Shown: piece after piece, positions 1 through 9,616 of the stretch
How the letters are laid out: each line of letters opens with the position of its first letter
Numbering within the stretch: the stretch's first letter is position 1
Assembly (NCBI GenBank): GCA_949592205.1
Contig: CATIUR010000002.1
Location: forward strand, 6,796,501-6,860,500
Direction of reading: 5' to 3'
DNA from: Helichrysum umbraculigerum
Lineage: Eukaryota; Streptophyta; Magnoliopsida; Asterales; Asteraceae
Length of the DNA stretch: 64,000 nt
Program-made: the position numbers and the translations under genes
The notes under the pieces: model-generated
Databases searched by the model: none
Seen by the model: only the letters and a program-made list of their open reading frames with translations
What the model was told of the DNA's origin: nothing

Positions 1-668
1 AAACTGTTTTCAAGTTTCTGGCAAAATTAGTTTCTCTTAAAAGATCAAAGGATACAAAAATAAAGATAGGAGTTTGGTTTTGAAGTTTGCAAGCATATAT
101 GTCCAATAAACCTTCAAAATCGGAGTAAGGAATTCGACAAGCATTGACGGGATGAATGAGATTTTTTATAGTTCTGAATTTCGAATTGTTATGAATGGAA
201 AAAAAGGTTGTTTATAATTTCAATATCGGTGATAAAAATAAACTTGTGTATATACATGAAGGGGATATTATTGATACAGTTTTTTCAGGTCATAGTATTA
301 TTAGTATTCGTAGGTGTTAAGTCGAAGGCTTGTTGGTTTTGTTTTGGATATTGTAGTGATTCACAATATTAGATTTATCCCATTCTAAGAGAGTTCATAT
401 CATATCATAATGATGATGATAATATTCTTATTATTATTGGTAGTTTGTGTATGGGATTGAATTAGATAAGAATAAAAATGATCGATCTTTTCTATGCTTC
501 TGATTCACAAGTTATATCTGTGATTCAGTTTTTCGTAATATGCTTTTGATTCACCTATTTATTGCTAATGATTCAGTTGCTCATATACTTTTGATTCACA
601 AATTCATAACCTTTGGCCAAAATGTTAATTTTGTATATCGTGGATGGCAATATCTTCTAGAAATGGAC

Positions 669-671
<3 letters not shown>
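1..671. other. AT-rich intergenic DNA
   Basis: No credible gene is visible. The stretch is AT-rich and carries several copies of the motif TGATTCAC on the plus strand (for example near 359, 500, 548 and 591). The motif resumes on the other side of the SINE at 706-905, so the SINE landed inside an older degenerate repeat. Confidence 0.5.
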
Positions 672-707
<36 letters not shown>

Positions 708-905
708 TTAATTGGAGGGAACCTTTAACCCCGGATCCGTAGATCCACGGAGCCCCACCCGCAAGAGGCAACCCTTCCGGCTAAACACCTGGCCCCAGTG
801 ACCCCACACACGGATGCATAGGATTTTTTGTATTCCCAGAGGCTCGAACCCGGGTGGGGCGTGGGGATTTGCGGCGGCGGTACCACTGAGGCAAAGCCCC
901 ATTGC
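672..905 (-). mobile_element. tRNA-derived SINE, minus strand
   Basis: Read on the minus strand, the body begins near 905 and contains a pol III A-box-like sequence (TTTGCCTCAGTGGT, about 882-895) and a B-box-like sequence (GGGTTCGAGCC, 841-851). It then runs to about 706 and ends in a homopolymer that is poly(T) in the element's own orientation (34 A's on the plus strand, 672-705). The GC-rich body contrasts with the AT-rich surroundings. A tail of T's is known for some plant SINE families, but most end in A's. I could not find a convincing target-site duplication. The short ORFs across it are not coding. Confidence 0.7.
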
Positions 906-1661
906 TTCTATTCACAACTTGATATTAGTTCAATAAATTTTCAATCAAAATCTTTTTCTTATTCAATGATTCACTATGATTCATTATTTAGCCATTGAGT
1001 TTTAATTTGATCGACAATGATTCATTTTTTTATATGATATGAATTACAATGATTCACTTTTGTTTACTCCTTATAATTATAATAATTTAGCATTACTGAA
1101 ATGATTCACAACTCGATATCTATTTAATATGACTTAGCATTATACCGTACAAAGCATGCCACACCATTTGATTCACATTTTCATTGATATGAATTAATTT
1201 TTTATGAAATGAACAATTTAACATACTTTGATTCACAAAGTACACACTGATATATAATATTGTATAATGCACTAAACATATTGAATTCCTAAAGTGTAAT
1301 TTCCGAATCAAAGTAAATTTGATCCACGAATTTTACCTGGCATCAATGCTATTTGATTTTTAAAAATTATTTTCTTTTTTTCGTTCATTATATCTGGACA
1401 AATAATTAATTTAATAAATAACTTTTTTTTTGAATAAATCCCTATTCTTTTGCAACAATAATCTCGCTAGTTTCCATGTTGGGGGTGACGGTTCCATTTT
1501 TGGAGTGATTCAAATGACCATTTTGTCCTTTTATCATTAAACATATTTCTACAATATTACAATTATGCCACATAAACTTTTAATCGTTGATTGAAAAAAT
1601 TAAGGGTCTAGATCGTTTCTATGTCTTCTCTCACAATTTTTCCTTCTCCACGGATCCAGTT

Positions 1662-1663
<2 letters not shown>
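906..1663. other. AT-rich intergenic DNA with TGATTCAC motifs
   Basis: No gene is visible. At least six further copies of TGATTCA(C/T) occur between about 964 and 1236, all on the plus strand. The rest is A/T-rich sequence leading to the (AT)n tract at 1664. Confidence 0.45.

Positions 1664-1734
<71 letters not shown>
1664..1734. repeat. (AT)n microsatellite
   Basis: An uninterrupted TA/AT dinucleotide run of about 70 bp immediately upstream of the protease-inhibitor exon. If that exon belongs to a split gene, this tract would lie in the upstream intron or 5' region. Confidence 0.95.
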
Positions 1735-1736
<2 letters not shown>

Positions 1737-1773
1737 TTGTTCTACCAAGCAAGCTAGTAATATATGTGACTGA

Positions 1774-2004
1774 AAGTTTCGTGATCCTTTGTGTACAATA
1801 ACGACAGTTGTGAAGACAAAGTGGCTAGAAGTTGTGGGGATGAAAGCCGAAGATGCAGAAAGGAAGATAAAAGAAGAGATGCCAAGGGCTATGGTTTATG
1901 TCATTCCCCATGACACTTGGGTTACGATGGATTATGTGTATAGTCGAGTTAGGATATATGTTGACTCTGCTCAAAATGTTGTCAAGACACCAGAAATAGG
2001 CTAG
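1774..2004 (+). CDS. Potato inhibitor I family serine protease inhibitor (partial, last exon)
   Basis: The frame is open from 1774 to a TAG at 2002-2004, but it has no ATG at its 5' end, so this is a terminal exon or a 5'-truncated copy. From about codon 12 it follows the short potato inhibitor I/eglin fold. There is an N-terminal K-x-x-W-x-E-V-V-G segment, a helix with an A-E-x-x-I-K-E-E-M pattern, a reactive loop (T-W-V-T-M-D-Y), the core strand R-V-R-I-Y-V-D, and the family-typical C-terminal P-E-I-G. By alignment with family members the P1-P1' bond would be Met-Asp, which would favour subtilisin- or chymotrypsin-like targets (inference). Members are small defence proteins against pest and pathogen proteases. 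A possible splice acceptor (CAG) ends at 1807. No exon 1 could be identified on the far side of the AT microsatellite, so a decayed copy remains possible. Confidence 0.75.
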   Translation, partial: KFRDPLCTITTVVKTKWLEVVGMKAEDAERKIKEEMPRAMVYVIPHDTWVTMDYVYSRVRIYVDSAQNVVKTPEIG

Positions 2005-2457
2005 ATCAATCTCATCATATGATTGACCATATTTGTCATATCTGTTAAAGAATAAGGATATTGTAGCCCATTGTGGATGTATAGAACGGGCTCAGCCCGT
2101 GTTTAGATTAGGGTTATATACATCATCATCATCTAATGCTAAATTATATATAAGAAATAAATAATGATGTCATCAAAAATTTAATTAGCCAATCAAATTA
2201 TTTAATTTTATCAAATTAACTTAGATTTAGGATATAATAACATCATAAATACAAATCAATCAATTAATAATAATCTAATAAAATCCATGTAAGTATCCTC
2301 GACCAATTCAAATCCCTTTGAGTTCGTACTCTAAATGATTATAAACGAATCTAAATTCAATTAACTATGCTAAAATTCGGTTTCTATCTATTGACGGATT
2401 ATATCACAAAGATTCACATCTACACTTAAATAATCATTTTTTTGTATATACAAATAA
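2005..2457. other. Intergenic, AT-rich
   Basis: Presumed 3' flank of the inhibitor exon followed by AT-rich DNA. I see no gene or recognisable element here. Confidence 0.4.
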
Positions 2458-2484
2458 CTAGATATAAACCCGTGCGATGCACGG
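2458..2484 (-). mobile_element. Helitron-like 3' terminus, minus strand
   Basis: On the minus strand this reads as a perfect 6-bp stem hairpin (CCGTGC, 3-nt loop, GCACGG; 2470-2484), then about 8 nt, then CTAG (2458-2461) followed by T. A hairpin just before CTRR, with T on the target side, is the Helitron 3' end signature. The matching 5' TC end was not identified. Confidence 0.5.
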
Positions 2485-2615
2485 TAATTTCAAATTTACA
2501 ATTTTTAATTATATAGTACGTCAAAAGACGATCATCTACATTGACTCATTCATAATAATAAATTAGTATATATATCAATTGAATAATGTATACAAACATA
2601 ACTAATTAAGAAAAG

Positions 2616-2810
2616 AATTGTTGCTACCTGTTGTGACTATGTAATCCGTTTGTTGATTTATCTGCATGATAAAAAGAAAAACAATAATAATCTTAATACA
2701 AATATCAACTAATTAAAAAATTGTTGCTACCTGTTGTGACTATGTAATTTGCATGATAAAAAGAAAAACAATAACAGTTTTAATACAAATATCATTACAC
2801 ATCACATGAA
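2616..2810. repeat. Imperfect tandem duplication (~100-bp unit)
   Basis: The string TTGTTGCTACCTGTTGTGAC starts near 2617 and again near 2719. Each copy is followed by related sequence containing TGCATGATAAAAAGAAAAAC. The second copy lacks a short internal segment. No coding content. Confidence 0.7.
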
Positions 2811-3214
2811 TATAGTATAAGCGTGTATGCTATTCAATTTTATTTATATATCAGTATAACACACATAATAATTAACACAAACTAAACAAAAAAGAAGGAA
2901 AATAATCAATCGATGTGATTAAATAACAAATTAATTTATTATTATATAGGCTTAATTGTGATGTTTACGACTACCACCATGACTTCTAAATTCCTTATGA
3001 TCTAATGTGGATGTTTGATCATAAAATTTAACAATATCATGATTATATTATTGGTCATAAATAATGATAGATTTTACTTTATAATATTAAATAATTAATT
3101 ATATAATATGTTGTTGCATGAATTACCTTCCACGATTAATAACGTGAACTTTCGAAATAAAAGGTAAGAGTTTGAGTTGCATTCTAAATACTACAACGTA
3201 TGTATTTTAATTTA
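2811..3214. other. Intergenic, AT-rich
   Basis: AT-rich sequence with no ORF, repeat or RNA gene that I can support. It may be the body of the Helitron-like element whose 3' end lies at 2458. Confidence 0.3.
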
Positions 3215-3840
3215 CTAGATCATAACCCGCGCGTTGCAGCGGTGAAGATTTAACATGGATCAAAAGCGTTTAGCTCATGTGTTTGCAAATAACGTTTTTT
3301 TAATTACACAAATGATAAAAATATGGTTATTTATATAATACATAGAAATGAATGCATTAATGGAATTAATTAATTATTAAATCAATTGAGTAATTTGGTA
3401 AATGCAAAAGATCTGTGATTGATGGAAAAAATAAATACCGTGTTGAAAATTAATGCAAAGGTAATATAGTTTGACGTTACCATTTATAAAACAAAAACAT
3501 ATAATTAACTTATTACCTTAAAAGAGTTTGTATAACTGCCATATATAAATTACAAAATAATTAAGTAGGGGTAAAATGGTAATTAGAATGTCTTGAAAGT
3601 TTAAGGCAAAGAAGAAAATGTTAAAATAATTTATAATGGTGTAAGATTATACCTACTATACCATTGTTATTATTATAATTTATAATTTAATAAATCAACC
3701 TCTATCCTTTACAAAATTAAAACTGGCTAAATCTAAATTTGTAATTAATTGAAAATTTTAAGGTATTGCTATGTGTCATTATTGTTTACGTGACAAATTC
3801 TGGAACCATCTTTACTACTCGTTTAGTATACAGATAGATA
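3215..3840 (-). mobile_element. Small non-autonomous Helitron-like element
   Basis: On the minus strand the left edge reads as a GC-rich hairpin (CCGCTGCAACGCGCGGG, about 3226-3242), a short spacer, then CTAG (3215-3218) and a target T. At about 3831-3844 the minus strand offers a 5' end of the form TCTATC...GTATACTAAACG, which fits the A|TC start of Helitrons. The interval of about 620 bp is AT-rich and non-coding, as expected for a non-autonomous copy. The exact 5' base is ambiguous because of a GATA repeat. Confidence 0.5.
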
Positions 3841-4388
3841 GATATAAATATATTGAGTATTTCTAATATAATTTATCGTGTGTCATGTAATATAATTTAT
3901 TGATATTTATGTAACAGTTTAACGACCCAATTTTTACTTATATGTCAACAATTTAATTAAAAATTTTAACTCGACAATTAACTTCCTTTATTTAACTTAC
4001 AATTTTTAAATTTAACAAGTAGATCCCTTTATTAGATAAGAGGGAAAAGTAAAAATAAAAGTACACTACTTATTACCTAATCCTATTTAAGGTACTCAAA
4101 TTTTGTTTAAATTTTTTTTAAGATATCAAACTTTTAATTTGTAATCAAGTTAGGGACAAATTATTACCGAATTTATTCTTTATAAATAACATATATACTA
4201 AATAGATTAATATTCCTCAATCAATTTAAAAAATATTGAGTAAAAAGAGATACTAAAATTTAAATTGGTTATGAGTTTTCGTTAACTTATCTCTTCACTC
4301 AATATTTTTCAATATTAATGGGGGAATATAAGTCGATTAAGTAGATATGTAAATTATAAAGAAGAAATTCGGCAATAGCTTTTCATTT
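3841..4388. other. Intergenic, AT-rich
   Basis: No gene or recognisable mobile element is seen. Composition is strongly AT-biased. Confidence 0.4.
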
Positions 4389-4534
4389 GTGAAAGGGTGG
4401 TGATCCTTACACCACCATTTTTTATACATACACCACTTTTTATGTTTTACAGTGTTGTACAGTACAAGATTATAAAGCTTATCAGGTGGTGGATAGATTA
4501 AAAAAGGTGGTGTAGGGATCATTGCCCTTCACAT
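4389..4534. mobile_element. MITE-like element with terminal inverted repeats
   Basis: The left end (TGTGAAAGGGTGGTGATCC, then TTACACCACC, 4389-4418) is an imperfect inverted repeat of the right end (about 4506-4534, GGTGGTGTAGGGATCATTGCCC then TTCACA). The inverted repeats are close to 28 bp with a few mismatches around an AT-rich ~90-bp centre. No coding capacity. The superfamily is not assigned because the target duplication cannot be separated from the repeat ends. Confidence 0.6.
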
Positions 4535-5623
4535 CCCTAACATTGCTAGCTTGACTACAAATTAATAGTTTGATACCTCAAATTAAAAAATTAAATTGGA
4601 GTATCTTAAATAGGAATGAGTGATTAGTAGGATATTTTCTTCGGTACCTTTTCCTAGATAAAATTAGATTTGGATTAGTTGTCAAATTAGTTCCCTTTAT
4701 TTAGTGAATTTTACTTACATTGTGTTTGAGAGATGTGTGTGTGAATACCACTTTATAAATCATAATCGTAAACTGAATCTATCTTCTAATCATTCTAAAG
4801 TATTTCTCTTTGTACATGATCTCTCATTCTTGCAAATTTATGGTCTTTATTGCATCTACGAACAAATGGATCAGAAGTTTACACACATAGATGTGTTCCA
4901 TTATTTTAGCTAAGGTATAGTAATAGAGGAAATCGCCTATTGTTTACGAACATGTGGATCAACGTACGGCTACTATGTTTAGTATCAATTTTTCCTAAAT
5001 AGTGATTAACATCATATAACCTATGCATCACGGTATTTATGCTTAATTGTGATGTTTAAAAAAAGTTTTAATAAAATTCATCAAGCCCATGTACATTACT
5101 CGTATTTTTTTAGCAAAAGCAGAAAAACACCATTACCACAAAAGGAAATATAACAAAACAATCATACTAAATAAACATCCCCCATTCTTACAAGATGTAA
5201 GAAACAAGGGAATCTGCCAATCCGTGACCTCATACCACACTAGATTCACATGTAGACCACTAAATAAGCACTCTGCCATCCTTGATTCTCATTGAAACCG
5301 AAACAGTAGCCAGTATTGAAGCTCAGCATCAAAATACAGCAACACTTATAGGAAGAAACCAAGCAGAAATACACGTCCAGGCAACAAGCTATCATACCCA
5401 TCAGCAGCAGACATTTAGGACAGACCCTCATTAGGCTTTTTCCAACTATTCCACGAGATTTTATCATCCTTGTATCGAGCAGAAAACCAAACATATAACC
5501 GACACTGTACCTCTTTAACTAAATCAGGCACCATGTACATTATGCAACAAAGGGCCAATGAAGTTTTAATATTTAATATGTACTGAAACTTTTGTCCAGC
5601 CATCATAAGATATCATAATAATC
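4535..5623. other. Intergenic / 3' flank of the DUF6598-like gene
   Basis: Short overlapping ORFs on both strands (4704-5606) have no recognisable family and look like chance frames. Part of this region may be 3' untranslated sequence of the minus-strand gene that ends at 5784. Confidence 0.35.
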
Positions 5624-5714
5624 ATCGTAATATATAACAGTTACATATGTGAAACAAAGGGCAACAATCATCGTAATAGATAATAGTTATATATGTGAAA
5701 CAAAGGGCAACATG
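5624..5714. repeat. ~46-bp tandem duplication
   Basis: Two adjacent imperfect copies of a unit containing TATGTGAAACAAAGGGCAAC (first copy ends near 5669, second near 5713). It lies just beyond the stop codon of the minus-strand gene, probably in its 3' flank. Confidence 0.75.
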
Positions 5715-5783
5715 CAGTCATATATAAACTCCAAAGTCCAAACCCGATTCCCAAGTGTTCACTCAATCAAGAAAAAAGTAAAA

Positions 5784-6971
5784 TTAACGACAGATTATTT
5801 TTAGTTCTTCACATGGTTGCTTCCAGTTCACTTTCAGTACTAAAGAGCAACCCTCACCCAATAATTCTTCATGTGAGCTCTGAAAATCAAGTGGCACACG
5901 GAATTCGCTAAGTTCGCACAAAAGTAAATCTAAAGAGGTGCTGTCATATAACTCTGCCGTAATTATGAGGGAGGATTTAGCTGGTACAGCCAACACAGAT
6001 CGATTCAGGTTTAGGTTACCAGGCGTAACAGAAGCAGCAGAATCGAAATCAAAGAGCATTACTTCCCAAGGAGTATAAGAATCAGCATAATCAAAGTCTT
6101 CGCCATAACGAGCCACTACACATCCACCAACTTTTGTTTCCTTGGAATTTAGACAAAATTTTACTTCCAGATCTGCATCTACTGCATACCTTACTGCAAC
6201 GTAATACAGCTCTAGAGAGCCATCTTTACCTTGTAATTTACAAGAACCAGAACCGCCATTTGGTTTGTTTGAGAACTCCGAGAAGTCTATATCCCAATGG
6301 TCATTGCAACACTGCAAAACTTCGTTACAAACGTGTTCGGCTTCATTAACAACGCATTCGGCTCCAGTATCAGCGCATTCGGCTCCAGTATCAACGCATT
6401 CGGCTCCATTATCAACCAACTCTTGAATGGTCCAACTCTTATCAATCAACTCTTGAATGGTCCAACTGTTCGATTCGGCTCCACTATCAACGCATTCGGT
6501 TCCATTATCAATGCATTCTGCTCCATTATCAACGCATTCCGCTACATTGTCAACGCATATGGCTCCTCTAGCAACCAATTCTTGAAGGATCCAACTGTTA
6601 AATTCCTCCACCGTTATTTCATCTACAGGGTTAGCGGCTGCAGGTTTGCAATCATAATCGTCACCAAGGTTATCCTTGCCATCGACCTTGTCACTGGTAA
6701 GAAAGAGTTTTGCAGCGATATGAAAGACGGAGGTAGAGGAGACTGGAAGTGATATATAATCGAGATCGGGAAGGTCACCGGTGAATGAGATGGGTTTGGG
6801 ATCATTGGATTCACGGTTAAATACATCAAAAGCATTCTGAAACAGCGGATCTGGAGAATTTGCAGCTGCTGCTACCTGAATAGTCCCGAAGAGATTATGT
6901 CTGCGAAACACCTTATAGGTAAGAAAACCGCGGCAAATCTCAAACCGAAGACCTCCACCGAAAATGGCCAT
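5784..6971 (-). CDS. DUF6598-like protein with internal Cys/Glu-rich repeats
   Basis: The 395-aa frame starts at the ATG at 6971. The open frame extends a few codons upstream only through a TTG, and a good splice acceptor (TTTTTGTTCACGATACAG) sits directly before the ATG, so a 5'-UTR intron is likely. The N-terminal third has V-F-N-R-E and S-F-T-G-D followed by a strand pattern. The C-terminal third has V-A-V-R-Y, a D-F-D motif, A-V-P-A-K-S-S-L-I-I-x-A-E-L and a final V-L-K-V-N-W strand. These match my memory of the plant DUF6598 domain, whose biochemical role is not established. Between the two halves, residues about 120-220 are a low-complexity insert of 7-residue units (N-G-A-E-C-V-D type) mixed with S-W-T-I-Q-E-L units. 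No signal peptide or membrane segment is evident. The frame is intact, which argues for an expressed gene. The family call is moderately secure; the function is unknown. Confidence 0.7.
   Translation of the reverse strand: MAIFGGGLRFEICRGFLTYKVFRRHNLFGTIQVAAAANSPDPLFQNAFDVFNRESNDPKPISFTGDLPDLDYISLPVSSTSVFHIAAKLFLTSDKVDGKDNLGDDYDCKPAAANPVDEITVEEFNSWILQELVARGAICVDNVAECVDNGAECIDNGTECVDSGAESNSWTIQELIDKSWTIQELVDNGAECVDTGAECADTGAECVVNEAEHVCNEVLQCCNDHWDIDFSEFSNKPNGGSGSCKLQGKDGSLELYYVAVRYAVDADLEVKFCLNSKETKVGGCVVARYGEDFDYADSYTPWEVMLFDFDSAASVTPGNLNLNRSVLAVPAKSSLIITAELYDSTSLDLLLCELSEFRVPLDFQSSHEELLGEGCSLVLKVNWKQPCEELKIICR
6318..6605 (-). repeat. In-frame coding minisatellite (21-bp units)
   Basis: On the plus strand a 21-bp unit related to GCATTCGGCTCCAGTATCAAC recurs about nine times in two blocks (about 6345-6412 and 6469-6565). 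The blocks are separated by two copies of a unit encoding S-W-T-I-Q-E-L. A related S-W-I-L-Q-E-L occurs upstream. All unit lengths are multiples of three, so copy-number change keeps the reading frame of the gene. Confidence 0.85.
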
Positions 6972-7925
6972 CCTGTATCGTGAACAAAAACCAACCAACT
7001 ATAAGCAAAGCCACAAGTGAGTGTATAGATAGAGAGATACCAAAAGAAACAATATTGATATAGACAGAGAGATAGATGTACATAATACAATAGATAATTT
7101 GAGCTTAGGCCCAATGGCGGATTTAGAAATTTGGCACATTGTATGCACTTTTTAATAGGAATGTCTATTCATCGGATCAATCCATATTCTATTCAACATG
7201 CAGGTCGAGTCGAGTCGGGTCGGGTTGAGACATCCAAGTTTCTTTTAATTAGGATCTAGGAATTCCATTGATGCTTTTGGGTTAACTAAATGTAGACGTA
7301 CAACACATATACATGGAAGACATAAGATAGCATATACATCTTTTTATCCTCACACAAGATAGCCGTCCTGTTATCCTCAATATATTTGGTGCAGATAATT
7401 AGAGAGTATAATATAAAAATCAACTTTCAACTTATTAATTAGTAATATCCACTTCCTTCTTCCCTGTTCCCCATCAAAGTATGACGTTCAAACTAGCTTT
7501 CCTATTTTTCACTATTAGATGATGATGATGGGTGGTTGATTCTTAATACTAAGATTGAGATTGCTTGTATCTAACTGGGTTTTGTGGGAGGGGTATACAA
7601 CAGGGTATGCAAGCTTAGCATTAACTTTGATTTTTATGTCTAATTTTTTTGTTTTACCACTGCTAATCACCTATGTAGGGTATGCCCCAGCTTACGCCTA
7701 CGAGGCACAATTACTGTAAGCTTTCAAATTACAAACAACTCACTAGCGGTAGCAGTTAGCTTCTTTCTTTCTTTTTTACAAGTGTTCGGTAAGGTAGCAA
7801 AAAAGTAAATTTTAATGCTCGTTTTAAATAAACAAACTTTTTTATTCGCTAACTGCTCCTAAATGCAAGCTTTCTGTGCCAATCTAAAAATCAAATACAC
7901 ACAGTTGCGAATAAAATGATGGTGA
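6972..7925. other. Intergenic / upstream region
   Basis: Contains the probable 5' UTR/promoter of the DUF6598-like gene and the 3' flank of the small gene at 7926-8497. Direct repeats of GTCGAGTCGAGTCGGGTCGGG lie near 7204. No other gene is recognised. Confidence 0.4.
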
Positions 7926-8497
7926 TCAGGAAAGTAAAGTCACGTACAGTTGGTCGTCATCTAAATCTGAAAACCATGATCTAAGTTTCCTTCTTTTGTT
8001 TTGGTTTTCTTCTAGTTGTTGTGTCGGAAGAAGATGTTTTTGTGGCAGCTGGAGGTTTTCATCCATATCCCTGTGAATTAAACCAAATAGGAACGAAATT
8101 ATTATTTTAATACTAATCAAATAAATTAAAGAAATAATAATAGATTAATACTACTACTCACCTAATATATTCATCTTCGTCGGTTACTGTTGTCATCTTT
8201 CTTTCTTTCTGCTACAATCAATCAATCAATTAGTATTTGAATTTCGGGGTTTTTTTTTTTGTTTTTTTTATTTTCATCTCTTTCTATATCCCTTACGCAC
8301 ACGCTTTTATGGAACCATCATAAACCGTATATGTATGTATCTGGGTGTTTAAATTTAAATTAATAATATAACATAATAGCTTAATAATTATATATATACA
8401 TGGAGATGGAGATGACAATAGACAAGAGTCTTCGTACCTTTAACTGATCGCCGACGATTATGAGGGAAGGGAGGTTAGCCGTAAGGATTTTAGACAT
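7926..8497 (-). CDS. Small three-exon gene, unknown product
   Basis: Minus-strand reconstruction: exon 1 is 8497-8438 (ATG, 20 codons, ending AAG|GTACG). Exon 2 is 8208-8162 (acceptor TTGTAGCAG, donor TTAG|GTGAG). Exon 3 starts at 8070 (acceptor TTCACAG) and reaches a TGA at 7926-7928. All junctions keep one frame, giving about 83 residues if exon 3 is terminal. The product begins with a short hydrophobic stretch (L-P-S-L-I-I-V-G), then acidic (D-E-D-E) and basic (N-K-R-R-K) segments and a D-L-D-D-D cluster. A donor-like ACT|GTACGTG at 7948/7947 means the gene may continue into a further exon. The ATG is immediately preceded by a telo-box, and three site II motifs lie upstream, a promoter combination typical of ribosomal-protein, translation and other housekeeping genes. 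I do not recognise the protein. Confidence 0.5.
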
Positions 8498-8498
8498 C

Positions 8499-8706
8499 TA
8501 GGGTTTGGTTTGGTTTTGGGGGAGGAGCGTTAACTATATTCGGTCGGTCTTCTATTCTTTATGTATCTATATTATTATATATATATATATATATATATAT
8601 ACTAGCACGGCAAGTCGGCAAGGCAACACGCCTAAAACTTCCGGGCTCAGGCAAAAACTTCTAGGCCCAAACTAAATGAGACAGGCCCAGCAAAAAAATC
8701 GGCCCA
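8499..8706 (-). promoter_or_regulatory. Telo-box plus site II promoter elements
   Basis: Minus-strand reading: AAACCCTA (telo-box) at 8506-8499 abuts the ATG at 8497. Three TGGGCC-type site II motifs lie upstream (8669-8664, 8689-8684, 8706-8701). Site II elements plus a telo-box are an established arrangement in growth-related plant promoters. An (AT)n tract (8575-8601) lies between them. Confidence 0.65.
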
Positions 8707-9026
8707 TTTAAATACCAATGCCATGGTGCCTTCAAAAGTATTGTCTATCTATTTAGCAAGTTGTAATGAAATTTCATTTCCACTAATCTATTTCATTTGG
8801 ACTATCTTATATTATGTATATCTAATATCTATATCTATATGTTTGTACATTTCTTCATATGTTACTTGACATGATTATGTTATATGGGTTATTTATATAA
8901 CTTTGTTTGATATTTGTTTATAACAAAATATAAAATGTGTTTCATTCTATATACATTTACATTTTATTGTTTTGGAGGAATATCGTCATACTTTATACCC
9001 TGAAATAAAAGTGGTTGACGAATGGC

Positions 9027-9060
<34 letters not shown>

Positions 9061-9345
9061 AAGAAGCAGACCATCAACATCAAACTCTTACCCACCTCAA
9101 CACCACCCCATAATCCTAACAAGAGCCTATTTTAAATAAAGCTCGGCCAACTCCCAGGGTATTTGATCACATCTATACACCACAACCATATAGTCCATAT
9201 CGGTCACTTAAGGAATGAACATATAGCTCGTCATGTATAATATACTTATCATATTTAATCAGATCATGTGTGTTATAACAATAAAAACAAAGTGAAAGCT
9301 GGATCAAAATAAAAGAACACATTGACTGCATTAACTTTACCAGAT
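8707..9345. other. Intergenic with poly(T) tract and dispersed repeat
   Basis: A 57-bp segment (8835-8891) is nearly the same as 37510-37566, where element E3 is inserted. A run of about 31 T's (9029-9059) followed by GC-richer sequence suggests the poly(A) end of a minus-strand retroposed insertion, but no body or target duplication could be defined. No gene is seen. Confidence 0.45.
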
Positions 9346-9431
9346 TCAAGGAAATAGCTCTCCAGAAAACATGTGTTGATCACATCCAACCTTCCTTGTT
9401 TTATCCTTCTTCAGAAGTGGGTACCATACAT
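9346..9431 (-). CDS. Possible terminal exon of an unidentified gene
   Basis: On the minus strand an acceptor-like tract (TTACGGTCCTTTCACTGCAG) ends at 9432. It is followed by an 86-nt segment open in one frame: about 28 codons containing W-Y-P-L-L, a basic stretch and C-D-Q-H-M-F-S-G-E-L-F-P, ending in TGA at 9348-9346. Upstream exons would have to lie beyond the E1 insertion (from 35705 rightwards) and I could not find them. The residue composition looks gene-like but no family is recognised. It could be chance. Confidence 0.25.
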
Positions 9432-9616
9432 CTGCAGTGAAAGGACCGTAAAAACTCAATAAACATCAGATCTTCTTTACGAGACAATGAAATTGGATAA
9501 AGTTTATCATTTAGGGAAAAGCAACAAACTATAACAAATTAAGCCATTAAGCGTATCAATAGTAACTCATGAGTACCTAATGCTTCTAGCATGCTATATG
9601 TTTTAAGGATGGTTAC
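9432..9616. other. Target flank of E1
   Basis: Non-coding sequence ending in the 5-bp target GTTAC (9612-9616). The same GTTAC follows the far LTR at 35700-35704. Confidence 0.7.

Noticed and set aside
672..705. Poly(A) run as the tail of a processed plus-strand transcript
   Set aside because: The box A/B order of the adjacent GC-rich body shows a minus-strand SINE, so the run is its 3' homopolymer rather than an mRNA tail.
4337..5606. Short ORFs at 4337, 4704, 5089, 5246 and 5415
   Set aside because: No start context, no family, overlapping on both strands in AT-rich intergenic DNA; one runs across the MITE.
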